Positions 14,271 through 22,597 of a DNA stretch of 64,000 bases are shown piece after piece; the first letter of the stretch is position 1, and each line of letters opens with the position of its first letter. The DNA lies in the NCBI RefSeq assembly GCF_000003815.2, contig NC_049994.1:3629195-3693194 (forward strand), read 5' to 3'. This DNA comes from Branchiostoma floridae. Taxonomy: Eukaryota > Chordata > Leptocardii > Amphioxiformes > Branchiostomatidae. The notes under the pieces were generated by a model. That model ran no database searches and was not told the DNA's origin. It saw only the letters and a list, made by a program, of their open reading frames with translations. The position numbers and the translations under genes were made by a program.

Positions 14271-17200
14271 AGAGAGAGAGAGATTTGCACTGCCTTTTTA
14301 CGATTTATAGATCCACCAGCAAACCGCGGTGATGGTTGTGAAACTGCCGTTAACTACACCTATACTGACTCAGGAGAGGCTGGCAAAGAGGAACTGGATG
14401 TGTACATTCCAGACATGACAGGTATAGAAGAAGAAATTACCATATTTTGAAATTCTACGCAGTGGAGGTTGTTCCGACCCTCGGTTGGGCTGGAACCGAG
14501 GTTGATGCTGAATACACCGTGTTGTATTTCATTTATGGAATGCCCACCTGAGAAAACACATGTTTCTATGCGCAATTAACATGAAGTTGATAAACTGGGT
14601 GTTTAAAAAAAAACCCATTGTAATTAATTCCATCAATTCCAACGTCCATATCCTGTATTCGACTTTTTGACAGCGGCACACTACAATCAGCGCACTTGAA
14701 GTGTGTCCGAATTACATTTGCATTCTATGGATTTCAGTGTGATAACGCCACAACCCCGTGTGATAAAGCACGTTCTTACCCGGTCGGTAACACCCGTATC
14801 GAATGTTATTGCGGCCCAGGTATGACATAAAGTCACAAACATGACAACTTCGTCACCATAGAGCGTAGGGCGCGGTCATCGTACGGTCGGGCGATCATCG
14901 TACGATTTTGATGCCATAGGATTTTCAAGCAGTCCGTGACAGAACCAACCACCGACATGGATCCAAAACAGTATTTTGTGTACCAAGGATACAGACTGCC
15001 AATTGCACCTAGCATCAGAATGCATACAAAACAGAAAAACAGGAAAAGGCTGTCAAAAGTCACCTACCTGAGACTTAGTCATTGGAAAACTCATATTGGC
15101 AGTATAGTAACGGGAGGTGCCCAAACACGGTACGCTTTTTCTTGCGCTCAAACTCATGGCGCTCCATCGCTAGTTGCCTGAGAGTGGTCAAATTTTGATG
15201 ACTGAATTTTTTACACATAGATTTGAACAACATACTTGAATAAGAAATGCATTCATGTGGTTCATGAACCTTACGCGCTGCGTGTTACAAGTGGCAAACA
15301 CTGTAAGACAATTTCGTGTATGTAACCTTCCAATTTTGTGCTAAGCTGAACAGTGTGCCTAACTCGGTACGCTTTTTTTACATTTTGCTCTCTTCAGAAG
15401 TAAGTGGTACATTTAAGTACACAGAAAACAATTTATAGCATGATATTTTAGCTTTCTTTTGACACTAAAATCGTGACTGTATGTACTTCTTGTCTCACAT
15501 GAGGAAGGCTGTACCTAGAACAATCCAGCTGATGTGTTTACGGGCAATGGGCTGAATGCACTGATTGTGAATGCCCGACTAAAAAAAACAGTACGAAAAA
15601 ACGACACCGCCAACATCAACAAAATTCTGTCTGATTATATGAAAATATCATCTACATCTCTCTATCAAGTCTTATTTTCATAGACAGCACGAATCATTTG
15701 TTACAGTCAAATCTTTGGAGCGTTCTCTAGTCTGCCACCTTCACGGCCACACTCCCTTGGGAGTACAATGGTGGCAATGTTTATGTCGCTTCCTTTTGAT
15801 TGCTTTTCTACTCAACAAACATTTAAAGACCCATATTCATAGTGTTTTATGGAGCTTTATTTATGTGTATCATGGCAGTTGTGTGACTGCTTGAAAGAGT
15901 TCGTATAGTTAGCGACACGAGCCGCCAATACGCAGAGGCCGGTGACCGCAGTGATTCAGCACTGTCAACATTACTATTAGAATTCTGTTTTAAAAAAAAC
16001 ATGAAGTAAATATGTTAAAGTATACTTGGAATGCAAATTAAAGCTGTGTGCATGGACTTGGTTTATTTACCTTTGTAATCAGCATAGTCAGTGGTAACAA
16101 ACACGGTGTACTTATGGATAATAAGATCAGCAAAAAATCCGTGCCGTCTTAGGACGGGAACCGTCTTAGGGCGGCCCCCGTTATGGCTTGTAAACAGTCT
16201 ACAAAATTTGAATCATTTCTGTACTTTGCAAAGGTCAACATAGCTGCTAAACGCACTCTGGTGACCTTTTGACCTTTCGGGGACGGCATCTAAACAATGG
16301 AAACAACACATATTCTAGACTGCCCAGGAAGCTCCAAACATGGCTAAAAACCTAGTTTTTTTCGCAAAATGAAATAGCCAGAACGCTTACCTGTAAATTA
16401 TTTGCAGCTCCAAATGCCAACATTTCCCAAGAAAAACGCCTCTTACACTTACTTTCAACAAACCAGGTTGAGAATGGCATGAAAGTCCCGGGTGTGCGCA
16501 GGCGTAATGGTGACCTTTCACCACCAAGACAGTTGAACCTTGCAGGAGACGTACATTTTTGTCCTCCAAAATGCCCGAAGTTATCCACGATCGCACGACC
16601 AAGCAATGTGACCACGCCTGTACAAAACATACATATGATTCACGAACTCAAGGCAGTAAGACAAATTTTCTCTTTTTAAATATAACCTTCTTCCCAGTTG
16701 TTTTCACTTATGTTTTTTTTTTACCTCCGTGAGCGGTTGTATTGTTGCAGACGTGAGGAGTGTCACCATGGTTATGGTAAAATAGCAGACACCCCGTGGT
16801 GTTTTATCACATAATGTTGGAAGAGGCAGGACAGAGCTGGAGGGCATCGACATTCATATACACGTACATATATACATATGAATATGTTTGAGTAAGAATA
16901 AAGAGAGCAGTAGTTTAGGCTAGTCCATTTGAAGGTTGTTTTTTTCTGTCATGTATTTGCCTGCGAATGTCGGGGTTCTAATTTTCTTCTTTTTTCAGTT
17001 TGCGATGATTGCATGGCCAGGAAAACATCCTGTGGGTATGTCCTTTGTGGCATCCCTGACCAATACCGTTGTGGGCTGATCTACTCCCCCGGATACCCGA
17101 CTGCATTCCCCTCCTCAGTCATCTGCTTGTGGACCATCGATGGTCCCCGTGGAAGCTACGTCACGCTTCTGCTGCTAGACGTAGATTTGCCCTGTACCAG

Positions 17201-19407
17201 CCGCGTGCTGCAGGTCAGGGACAGGTTCCTGACGGTAGGGTGGAACACGATCCACGGGCTGTGCCGCGGCGAGGGCGAACAGAAGCGCTATGTGTCTAGC
17301 TCCAATGACATGCAGTTGGCCATGCTGGCGACGAGTCACAACGCTGATTTTGGCGACAGTCGCGGGTTTATGGCAACGTTCAACGTCAGTACGTTCATCC
17401 CTAGCCGACAGGTGCAGAACCTACCTGATGATGCAGGTAAGCATAACAGACTCTTACAAAGTAAGTAGCGTCGTGTTGTGTCGCCTAGCGTGACGGTGGT
17501 GTTCATGGTTCAAGTCCCCTGATATGCTTCGACGTTGTGCCCTTTGGGAGTGCCTAGCTTTGGTTAGGGACGTCCCATGGATAGTAGGTTAAATGGCGGT
17601 CCCGTCTTCCACACCTATCGAAAAGAGTAGGGTCCGTCCTGGTGAGAGTGGATCAAATCAATCACTTCGGATATGCAGCTTGTATTGTTCAGTACAAACC
17701 TGGTGTGTTACGCCATAAGGAGGTTTACCCGGGGAATACAAGGTTATGGGTGATTTGTTTTTTTTTTTAAACTATCAGTTTTAGTCACATATAGAAACGA
17801 GCTTTACGAAAGCAATAAATTATGAGAGAAACATCTATAAAAACGCTGGGAAACTTTCTGTTTTGTGTCGAACATCTTAGGATTCATCTGCCCCTGCGGT
17901 TGGCGTTTGTTCCGCCGAAACTGCTACCTGACATCTCGCCATCACGTACCGGTGAACTGGGAAGAGTCAGACGCCAAGTGCCGAGAGTTTGGCGCCAACT
18001 TAACCAGCATCGCTGACCAGGCAGAGATGGAGTTTCTCCACCTGCTTTTGGTCGCCAACGTTGTCGTCAAACGCATCGCTGATCCGATGCTTTTCATTGG
18101 TATGGCATGTGCATGTGACAATTTGTTGACCAAAAGAGCCTTCCATTACTTTAAAGGCAAACAAACGTAATAAATGAAGACGGCAATACAATAAGTACAC
18201 GCAAACCTTACGTCTAAAAACAGTCACTGTGCAATTGATGCGCGAAGGTGTAAAACCAACCGATGAGGCGTATTTGCTAAAAGCAAGAAATCGTACGTAG
18301 GAACTTATAACTGGTCTTCAGTTGGCTCAAGGGATTTTACTCACCGTATTTCGACCGAATATCGTGGTATTCTTTAGCTACTAGTATCTGACCCGAGTGC
18401 TGCAGACACGTCATATTTCCGTATGTGTTACGTCAGCACTGGGTCAAAGTTCGTCGGAAATCAGTACCGCCCCCCGCCCCGACTAAGAGACGGGGGGGGG
18501 GGGGTTGTGCCCGTGAGTGTGAGTTTCTTAGTTTCTTGAGTTGGAAAACAATTCCATTTTCTCTTTGTCATGTAATTTATCAAGTAAGATGAATTTATTT
18601 TCATGATAACGAAAAATCATAATCGACGAATGTTACAACATTATTACCCGAAGGACTGTACGATACCTACCATGAACGACAAACGGGCCGACACATGGAC
18701 CGAAACTTCGTCTGGACCGATGGTATTCCGGTGACTTACACAGACTGGTGAGTGAGCTAAAACATGTGAAGCAATGAAATATGTTCCATCTACTTTATAG
18801 CCCAACAGGATCGTGAATAAGGATTCCAGAAAAATCGTAGCTAGGTGAAACAAAGGTAAAAGTAGTCCCATAGCCTTTATGAACCGTAGAGGTAGTGTTG
18901 CCATCCACTGTGTCTAGGGCACCGTATCGAATGGCGGAGCCCATCTCTCTTCTTCCATTACGTTTTACCTCACCAACCGAAGTCAAGGAAATAGTTTGGA
19001 ACAAGGAAAGTCAAGTAAAGTGCCTTCCCTAGCGTTACATTGTCCTCAGCATGTCATGACTCGAACCCAGGACCTCTGGTGTTGGTTGATACGCTTGTAC
19101 GCCACATACACGGCCCCACAATCGATAAGATACAACCCAATGTAAGCCTGAGCGCCTTTTGTACAACGTTAACACGTTGACACAGTCCTGTTTTTCCCAT
19201 CACACCTTCCTCAGGTCACCCATGGATGTCAGGACCTGGTTCCCACAGCCGGACGGCGCCAAGATTAACTTCTGCGTTGCCATAGTGATGAAGAACGTCT
19301 GGGGAACTGACCAGTGGTACGACGTGGCCTGCGATGATCGAGCCACACGGTCCTTCATCTGCAAGCGGGCGGCCAGAAGAGTGACCCGTCCGGGAGACAA
19401 TGGCTGA
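60..19407 (+). CDS. Multidomain secreted protein, 3' part: LDLa x7 - F5/8C - C-type lectin - Cys module - CUB - C-type lectin
   Basis: I built this model from 18 exons: 60-185, 2631-2798, 4379-4522, 7014-7211, 7771-7884, 9162-9284, 10186-10299, 11024-11313, 11552-11696, 12807-13042, 13470-13605, 14040-14096, 14311-14421, 14691-14819, 16999-17436, 17881-18099, 18654-18747, 19215-19407. Every exon has AG/GT borders, phases agree throughout (mostly phase 1, as usual for shuffled extracellular modules), and the sum is 1010 residues plus stop. The 5' end is missing: base 60 opens in phase 1 straight after an acceptor, so more exons lie upstream. All recognised modules are extracellular and Cys-rich. 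No transmembrane helix follows the last lectin domain, so the C-terminus looks secreted. Likely role is sugar or surface recognition (matrix or immune lectin); that is inference. AATAAA overlaps the stop codon region (19407-19412) and another is near 19463. Confidence 0.82.
536..676. repeat. Diverged copy of the CGCGGTGGTTT repeat
   Basis: The segment begins with CGCGGTGGTTTTATG and TTCGCGGTGATCC and carries AACTTGAAACCAACAC and AATCGCGAAATG. The same words in the same order occur at 50700-50880 (CGCGGTGGTTTAAATTTG, TTCGCGGTTTTCGCG, CGCGAACTTAAAACCACCGC), which is the better preserved copy with self-complementary ends. Confidence 0.5.
690..1440. repeat. Two diverged tandem units of an unclassified interspersed repeat
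   Basis: Unit 1 (about 690-945) and unit 2 (about 960-1440) share an ordered series of words: ATTATGCAAAT/TTGCATAAAATG, ACCTRCATACC, TTGACAAAAAYGC, a CTAG(A)CGCTAGGGAG region, and CTCAAA..TCRTGACCAT. The same series occurs again at 21180-21592, and its flank at 8916-9025 and 48450-48562. It ends in a short hairpin near 1419-1442 followed by GGTAATTAG. No coding capacity and no clear terminal repeats were seen, so the class is unknown. Confidence 0.5.
1497..1781. mobile_element. MITE-like inverted-repeat element
   Basis: Arms of about 65-70 bases at 1499-1563 and 1709-1781 are reverse complements: ACTCGAGGATTTTGTTGCA pairs with TGCAACAAAATCTTCGAGT, and CCAATTAGGACTGTAAGTG pairs with CACTTACAGTCCTAATTGG. 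Each arm contains the full CRE-type palindrome TGACGTCA (1542 and 1729 regions). Interior is AT-rich. No target duplication could be fixed. Confidence 0.7.
3339..3799. mobile_element. Palindromic MITE with 9-bp target-site duplication
   Basis: Almost the whole 461 bases folds back: the terminal repeat CAAGTGGTGTC at 3339 is mirrored at 3789-3799, and inner words such as TTACCTTCCCATCATGCAAT and TTGATTGATGATATTATAC return in reverse complement. The element is bounded by the direct repeat GATGTAATG at 3330-3338 and 3800-3808. A 9-bp duplication is typical of Mutator-like transposons (established for that superfamily); assignment is inference. Confidence 0.82.
3809..4027. mobile_element. MITE, CTAGTTCACCTTTATCC family, copy A
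   Basis: Left end CTAGTTCACCTTTATCC plus GGTAACCTATA is mirrored by TATAGGTTACCCCGTGGATA and AAACTAG at the right end. The centre holds a perfect-looking hairpin (GGTTTCAAACTGCAATATTT with its complement, about 3907-3950). It directly abuts the 9-bp duplication of the preceding palindromic element. Confidence 0.75.
4687..5545. mobile_element. Foldback element of the AGGCCAC family, with a nested hAT-like MITE
   Basis: Outer arms: CTAAGGCCACGTTGATTTGA with ATGGATGACATCC at 4687-4725 pairs with GGATGTCATCC and TCAAATCAACATGGCCTAA at 5506-5543; CGCTCGCACC and CCCTCGCTCGCATC are also complementary-type arms. Inside, about 4930-5400, lies a diverged copy of the GGTACCGGTACAG element found whole at 53449-53882 (GTACAGAAAATTCAGGTCC, GGTCCGGACATGAACCTG, ATTGGTCCAAGAAGAAAAA). 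Confidence 0.7.
6036..6541. mobile_element. Foldback element of the AGGCCAC family, second copy
   Basis: Left arm TAAGGCCACAACAAGTAAAA with ATGGATGACTTCC at 6036-6070 is mirrored by GGATGTCATCCATAAAAT and GCTGTGGCTTA at 6507-6541. It ends in the same TTAGG at which the next element starts, so the two are back to back and share the target dinucleotide TA. Confidence 0.7.
6540..6993. mobile_element. Foldback element of the AGGCCAC family, third copy
   Basis: Left arm AGGCCACACCAATTTAATTT, CTTGGTTCACGGATTCGCTC at 6541-6585 is mirrored by AATCCGTGAACCAAGAAATT and AAATTGATGTGGCCTTA at 6955-6992. It ends about 20 bases upstream of the acceptor of the LDLa exon at 7014. A single left-type arm of the same family is at 8417-8470. 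Confidence 0.72.
7975..8053. repeat. (TA)n microsatellite
   Basis: About 38 TA units with one TG interruption, in the intron after the exon 7771-7884. Confidence 0.95.
8288..8356 (+). other. tRNA-like (SINE head or tRNA pseudogene) sequence
   Basis: GCACTAGCGCAGTTGTAAAG resembles an A box and GGTTCGAATCCGGGG is a good B box 40 bases further on. The anticodon loop lacks the expected U33 and the acceptor stem does not pair, so it is not a functional tRNA gene; it could be the head of a decayed SINE. A T-rich tract follows. Confidence 0.4.
8410..8490. repeat. Solo left arm of the AGGCCAC foldback family
   Basis: GGCCACACCAATTTTTTTTC, GGTTAACGGATTCGCCG and GAATAGAAATTAAAAA match the left arm of the element at 6540-6993; no partner arm was found nearby. 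Confidence 0.55.
9343..10135. mobile_element. Long copy B of the CTAGTTCACCTTTATCC family with internal inverted repeat
   Basis: The ends AGTTGACTTTTATCCGTAGG and GATATAGGTTACCCC, GGATAAAGGCGAACTAGTA match copy A at 3809-4027. An inner inverted repeat pairs GGGGGGTCTTTTGAGGCC (near 9414) with GGCCTCAAAAGCCCCCC (near 10041); the run of 16 C at 10052-10067 is part of it. At about 793 bases it is far longer than copy A, so it may be the longer parent form or a nested insertion. Confidence 0.55.
10766..10950. mobile_element. MITE, CTAGTTCACCTTTATCC family, copy C
   Basis: CTAGTTCACCTTTATCCAAA, AGTAACCTATAT at the left; AATAGGTTACCCCCCGGATA at the right, where the last bases are lost. The hairpin core (AATATTGCAGTTGTGAAACC) is kept. 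It lies about 75 bases upstream of the F5/8C exon acceptor. Confidence 0.65.
11024..11696 (+). CDS. F5/8 type C (discoidin) domain, two exons
   Basis: Exons 11024-11313 and 11552-11696 (phase 1, 0, 1) encode about 145 residues. Discoidin hallmarks visible are the opening Cys (GRGACLLPIP), the central DDWLQITLEDPVQLTGAVVSG strand pair (quoted in part: DDWLQITLEDPVQL), the VRLTPESWPG turn that corresponds to the R-hP-W motif, and the closing VGLLGCPIKG Cys. The family binds phospholipid, glycans or collagen. The acceptor at 11022-11023 follows a T-rich tract and gives the N-terminal Cys that pairs with the last Cys; an alternative acceptor at about 11067 would lose it. Confidence 0.75.
12084..12552 (+). 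mobile_element. tRNA-derived SINE, copy 1
   Basis: The head has A-box TAGCACAGTGG and a B-box-like GGGATCGAATCC, followed by the body GTGCCCTTGGGAAAAGCACT, GGATAGGACGTTAAACGGAG and TGCGATGGTGCGGTGTGAG. The tail is CAATAACAATAACAAA. It is flanked by the direct repeat CAAATGA at 12077-12083 and 12553-12559. A unit of about 60 bases (GTCGTATTGAGGTCACC to CTCGCTCCAGAC) is tandemly duplicated in its 3' half. It lies in the intron before C-type lectin domain 1. The second copy is at 43050. Confidence 0.85.
12807..14096 (+). CDS. C-type lectin domain 1, three exons
   Basis: Exons 12807-13042, 13470-13605 and 14040-14096. The translation shows the long-form CTLD start CGKGWTMSEGRCYQKF, then WWAAERYCQALGGHLAAVN, NGWIGMKID, FTWSDGSPAG, and the end PFCAFLENQ / FICEKG. 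The WIG(M) and FTWSDGSP landmarks and the paired cysteines are all present. The EPN or QPD sugar-specificity tripeptide and the WND calcium motif are not evident: the loop reads DFREYIWRLNDPFCAF, so calcium-dependent sugar binding is doubtful. Confidence 0.78.
13335..13434 (+). mobile_element. LINE 3'-end fragment
   Basis: CTTTGTAATAGCCACAG, TTAGTTGGGAGGCACTGCTG and CAGGCAAACCAATAGATAGA correspond in order to the 3' tail of the LINE at 25820-25893 (CTTTGTAATAGCCATAG, TAGTTGGGCAGCCCTGGCTG, CAGCCAAACCAATAAATAAA). It ends in (GATA)n, the microsatellite-type tail of CR1-like LINEs. It sits in the lectin-domain intron 13043-13469. Confidence 0.65.
14178..14282. repeat. Composite (CT)n(TA)n(GA)n microsatellite
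   Basis: About 24 CT units, then about 20 TA units, then about 7 GA units. The CT and GA ends are complementary, so the tract can fold into one hairpin. It lies between two coding exons. Confidence 0.95.
14311..14819 (+). CDS. Unrecognised Cys-containing module between lectin and CUB domains
   Basis: Exons 14311-14421 and 14691-14819, both phase 1-1, encode about 80 residues (starting DPPANRGDGCETAVNY and ending ECYCGPG). It has cysteines at GDGCE, LKCVR, FQCDN, TPCDK and ECYCG, and one NYT plus one NAT sequon. I do not recognise the family. The second exon could begin later at an alternative AG just before the TGT codon near 14739, but that gives stops in the required phase, which supports 14691. 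Confidence 0.6.
14861..16625. mobile_element. Possible long member of the GGGCGCGGTCA element family
   Basis: The left end (GGGCGCGGTCATCGTACGG, TTTTGATGCCATAGGATTTT, CAAGCAG) and the right end (CTCCAAAATGCCCGAAG, ATCGCACGACC, AATGTGACCACGCC) match the two halves of the compact element at 61623-61836. The 1.5 kb between them has no long open frame. Either this is one long element or two solo ends; the outer boundary and duplication were not resolved. Confidence 0.4.
16999..17436 (+). CDS. CUB domain, single exon
   Basis: One phase 1-1 exon of 146 codons. CUB landmarks: CGLIYSPGYPTAFPSSVIC (opening Cys, SPGYP, second Cys), LWTIDGPRGSYVTL, LLDVDLPC, VLQVRD, LCRGEG, VSSSNDMQLAMLA and GFMATF. 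The acidic site expected from a calcium-binding CUB (Y, E, D in fixed positions) is only partly kept. CUB domains are protein-interaction modules of secreted proteins. Confidence 0.8.
17480..17760 (+). mobile_element. Diverged SINE-like fragment
   Basis: CGCCTAGCGTGACGGTGGTG and GGTTCAAGTCCCC look like A and B boxes; downstream TTGTGCCCTTTGGGAGTGCC, AGGTTAAATGGCGGTCCCGT and CACCTATCGAAAAG parallel the bodies of the SINEs at 12084 and 43050 but with much divergence. It lies in the intron between the CUB and second lectin domain. Confidence 0.5.
17881..19407 (+). CDS. C-type lectin domain 2 and C-terminus
   Basis: Exons 17881-18099, 18654-18747 and 19215-19407 with stop TGA. The translation gives CPCGWRLFRRNCYLTS, WEESDAKCREFGANLTSIA, NFVWTDGIPVTYTDW, NFCVAIVMKN and DVACDDRATRSFICKR, a complete long-form CTLD fold with both disulphide pairs. 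The junction 18747/19215 is phase 2 and splits the conserved Trp codon. GIPVTYTDW replaces the EPN motif and no WND is seen. After the last Cys only about 17 basic residues follow (KRAARRVTRPGDNG). Confidence 0.8.
18491..18504. repeat. Homopolymer G tract
   Basis: A run of about 13 G on the + strand; similar tracts are at 301-310 (G), 9411-9420 (G), 10052-10067 (C) and 33008-33018 (C). Confidence 0.9.
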
Positions 19408-20318
19408 ATAAATTTATCTATTGATTTATTTGAATTCATCAGAAAGAGTAACGGGGAGAGCAAATAAAAGTACGGACGTACCTTTGCAAGTTGCCCTCCA
19501 GCACATAAAAACACTACAACATCAACTGTACAATAATGGTATCCTATCAGCATATATCAACATATCAAAATATACAGTGCATGTAAAATAGCAAGGCATA
19601 ACCAGGATATATATGATAACGTTATTAACGTGCCAAGAAGTTAGTGCCGCCTTGAGGCTACACACGAACTGCACCCACAAGAGGTGGTCCAAGTACAAGG
19701 AAGATCAGGCAGAAAGCGGGTGTTGAATCTATTGTAAGTGTTTAAAAGCTGTTAAATTGGTACGATGTGCTGCTCACTCTCCAACACGCCTTTCTCACGC
19801 GGCGGCCATGATAGATTAAAAAAAAAACGAGGAAAATGAGGCAAACAAAACCTATTCTTAGAATCAGCTCCCATTTAGTTTTCTCCAAAGGCTCTCAAAT
19901 TTTCACAATATAAGATCAAATGATAAATATTGTAACTAGTGTTATGCACGGAAAGATTTAGAGTAGCGTACACTGATCCCGTATTACCTTAAGTGATGCA
20001 AAATAAAATAAAAACATAATAATACAGATATTTGACGGACATTCTCTTATTGGTCAATTCTCTAATTGCTATCATTGGTTGAGCTGCTAATTATGTTGAA
20101 CAATCTTTTGTTTGCCACATTAGCCTCGGTTTCGATCGATCATGTCTGCCGCGTGAAAAAGGTATATCGTCTTGACGCAACTTAGTCCAGATAGGTACGA
20201 GATGGGAAACTTGCCCCTTTTCCATACTGTGTCGTGGCCTTTCTAGGCTCAGAAACAGAGCACCACTGAGTATACATAGAAACACTGCAGTGGGTATATT
20301 TGGAATTGCAGAGTCACA

Positions 20319-20323
<5 letters not shown>

Positions 20324-20360
<37 letters not shown>

Positions 20361-20367
20361 ACACATA

Positions 20368-20432
<65 letters not shown>

Positions 20433-20434
20433 AT
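20324..20434. repeat. (CA)n microsatellite
   Basis: CACACA tract of about 110 bases with GA and TA interruptions. Open frames that read as poly Thr-His or Cys-Val across it are artefacts. Confidence 0.95.
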
Positions 20435-21179
20435 GCAGAGAGAAAGGGGACAATGTGCAAGGAAAGATTTTTTACAAAGTCAAAGTGTATCACATAACGA
20501 TTGTATGAATTTATGGCAAATAACACATTTTACTAACAACTACAAACTATTTGAACAAGTGCACTAATCTAACATCATTACTCAGTTATGCAAGTATTCT
20601 TTTGCAAGACCAAAGTGATCTATTTAACCCATATTAATGTAAAAGTGAAGAACCAATAGCACATGTCAAAGACAATCTAAGCAATATTATGGCGTTGAAA
20701 AAATAGAAATAATCTGGATAAGGCAATCTGTCTGAAATTCGTGTCTACTGCACTATATTTCTACATTTACATCATTATTTTATACTTTGAGCGGTTAAAA
20801 ACGGCGCTCTAGGATTCCCTAAATAGTATAACCCACAAAAATTAGGCCTTGATCCGGCGATCAACCATTTACTCAGTCGACAATGTTCGGTAAGTTCCGG
20901 TCGCACACAGAAAGTAAACAGTAAACCACGTGACTAACTCATCGGACCGGGTCGGGGGAAGTCGGGAGAAGTCGGAGAGTGTTCGGGACATTCAAACATG
21001 GCTGATCCAAATAGCGACAATGAAGCGCCCTAAGCTGAATTAACAGCGTCCTTGCGCCCCTGTTGCATCCTAGGTTGTCATCTATCCTACAAGCGCTTCT
21101 AGGATAGAAGCGCTTTTAGGATAGACCGGCATCCAAAATGTGCTTCTATCCTAAAAGCGCTTCTGGGATATCCTTCGGA

Positions 21180-21592
21180 GGCCGGCAATCAGAAAACGTC
21201 AGCAATCAGCGACCGAGTAAAAATAGAAATGGCCAGCAAAAGTGTATTATGAGCCAAAAAAGTCCCCAGAAAGCCTGCTATGGAGGCTAGCTAGGGAGCC
21301 CAAACTTGCAGCAATCACTCTCCGCTTTAAGGGCTCCCTACCGCTCAAAAATCACGACCGCAGCATGTCCAGAACGTGAGATATCAAGCATGGAGGTTCC
21401 GCTGCAGTACCTTAGCAAGCCGCTAGGGGGCCTATTATCGAACTCCCCCTTCGTTCTCCGGACCCCTATCCACCCACCAAATATCAGCTGCATCCGTCGC
21501 AGTCTTCTCGAGTTATGCTGTTCACAAACAGGGGGAAAACACACAACCGGACCGAAAGTATAACCTTAGCCATTCTGGCAAAGGTAATTAGA
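21180..21592. repeat. Unclassified interspersed repeat, third copy
   Basis: CTAGGGAGCCCAAACTT, CTCAAAAATCACGACCGCAG, GCATGTCCAGAAC, GCTGCAGTACC, CCGCTAGGGGGCC and GGTAATTAG occur in the same order in the unit at 960-1440. Its left flank (GGCCGGCAATCAG, ATGGCCAGCAAAAGTGTATT, AGCCTGCTATGGAGGCTA) recurs at 8916-9025 and, diverged, at 48450-48562. Confidence 0.6.
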
Positions 21593-21958
21593 AGACCTTG
21601 TAGGAGTAGTAATGCAGCGCCACCTATCTGTTGTCAAAGACACTGCAAAGATCATAGGGTACAAGCGTTGCTTCTTTCAAAACTTAAAACCGCCGTAGAA
21701 ACAGACCACTTTTGTGTACAAGCTGCATCATAACAGACTGTATAAGGTTTGATACACTCAAACTGAATGGCCCACTTCAATTTGATTAGTGTGACATGTT
21801 TTGTACTAATAATAACTTTGTTATTAATTGCAAAGTAAAACATAATGTGCTTAAAGGGTGTTAAATAATAAACTGCAGAAGGGAGTGTTATTTTCCAATG
21901 GACCATGTACCGGTTTTATTGTTTAGTATGTTTGCGAAGATTAATCATCCAGGATACA

Positions 21959-22152
21959 TTGAAATTGAAGAAGAAATCATCTATACTTTTGGATAATTGT
22001 CAAATTTTAATAGATGTTTCGAACAGTGCCCACCGTTCTTCATCAGTGAACATAAGAATTATTCCTGGTTCTGGAAAATGTTCAATTCAAAACGTCTATT
22101 AAAATTGAACAATTATCCAGAAGTATAGATTGATTCTTCTTCAATTTAATTG
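21959..22152. mobile_element. Short foldback element
   Basis: Arms of about 60 bases: AATTGAAGAAGAAATCATCT and TTTTGGATAATTGTCAAATT (21960-22019) pair with the reverse complement at 22090-22152 (TATCCAGAAGTATAGATTGA, TTCTTCTTCAATTTAATT). The loop is about 70 bases. No target duplication was identified. Confidence 0.7.
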
Positions 22153-22597
22153 TTTTGTATACTATGTTTGGTGTGGTCAGTCAAGACAATTTTCTCTCAA
22201 AGATTGTTTTATTTCCATTCACAATAATACAGTACTACTAAAAGATATCATTAAGTATACGGCAGCAAAGAGAATAAACATTTAACTAAAAGAATGGGGT
22301 ATTCAAAAATGACAAGATGTCATTTACTTTGTTGGTAATGCAGTTTATACAAATATACCCATCTTGTTGTCGGCGTTTCATATGTTTATAACACAAGTAA
22401 ATACAGTGACACAAGATCTAAGATTGGAGGAGAGAAGGTATTCCAGCCATTTCTTTAGAGCAACTGTGAAATTTACAAACATATACTAAAAGACTTAAGA
22501 GTGATCAATTTTATACAATTAACATTTAGACAAAAATTCAAGACAAAACAACTTTAATGTGGAATGATTATGAATACAATAAGTGTGCCAGAGGGGG

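Larger units (their letters stand above)
19413..22597. other. Intergenic region between the lectin gene and the canopy gene
   Basis: The two genes converge here. I see no convincing coding exon. Contents are AT-rich DNA, a (CA)n tract (20324-20434), a short dyad-symmetric motif cluster (21060-21180), an unclassified repeat (21180-21592), an inverted-repeat element (21959-22152) and possible poly(A) signals for both genes (AATAAA near 19463 on +, ATTAAA on - at 22553-22558). Confidence 0.6.

Noticed and set aside
19200-19553. 117-codon frame on the minus strand
   Set aside because: Antisense shadow of the last lectin exon.
20091-20526. Poly Cys-Val / Thr-His open frames
   Set aside because: Translations of the (CA)n tract on both strands.
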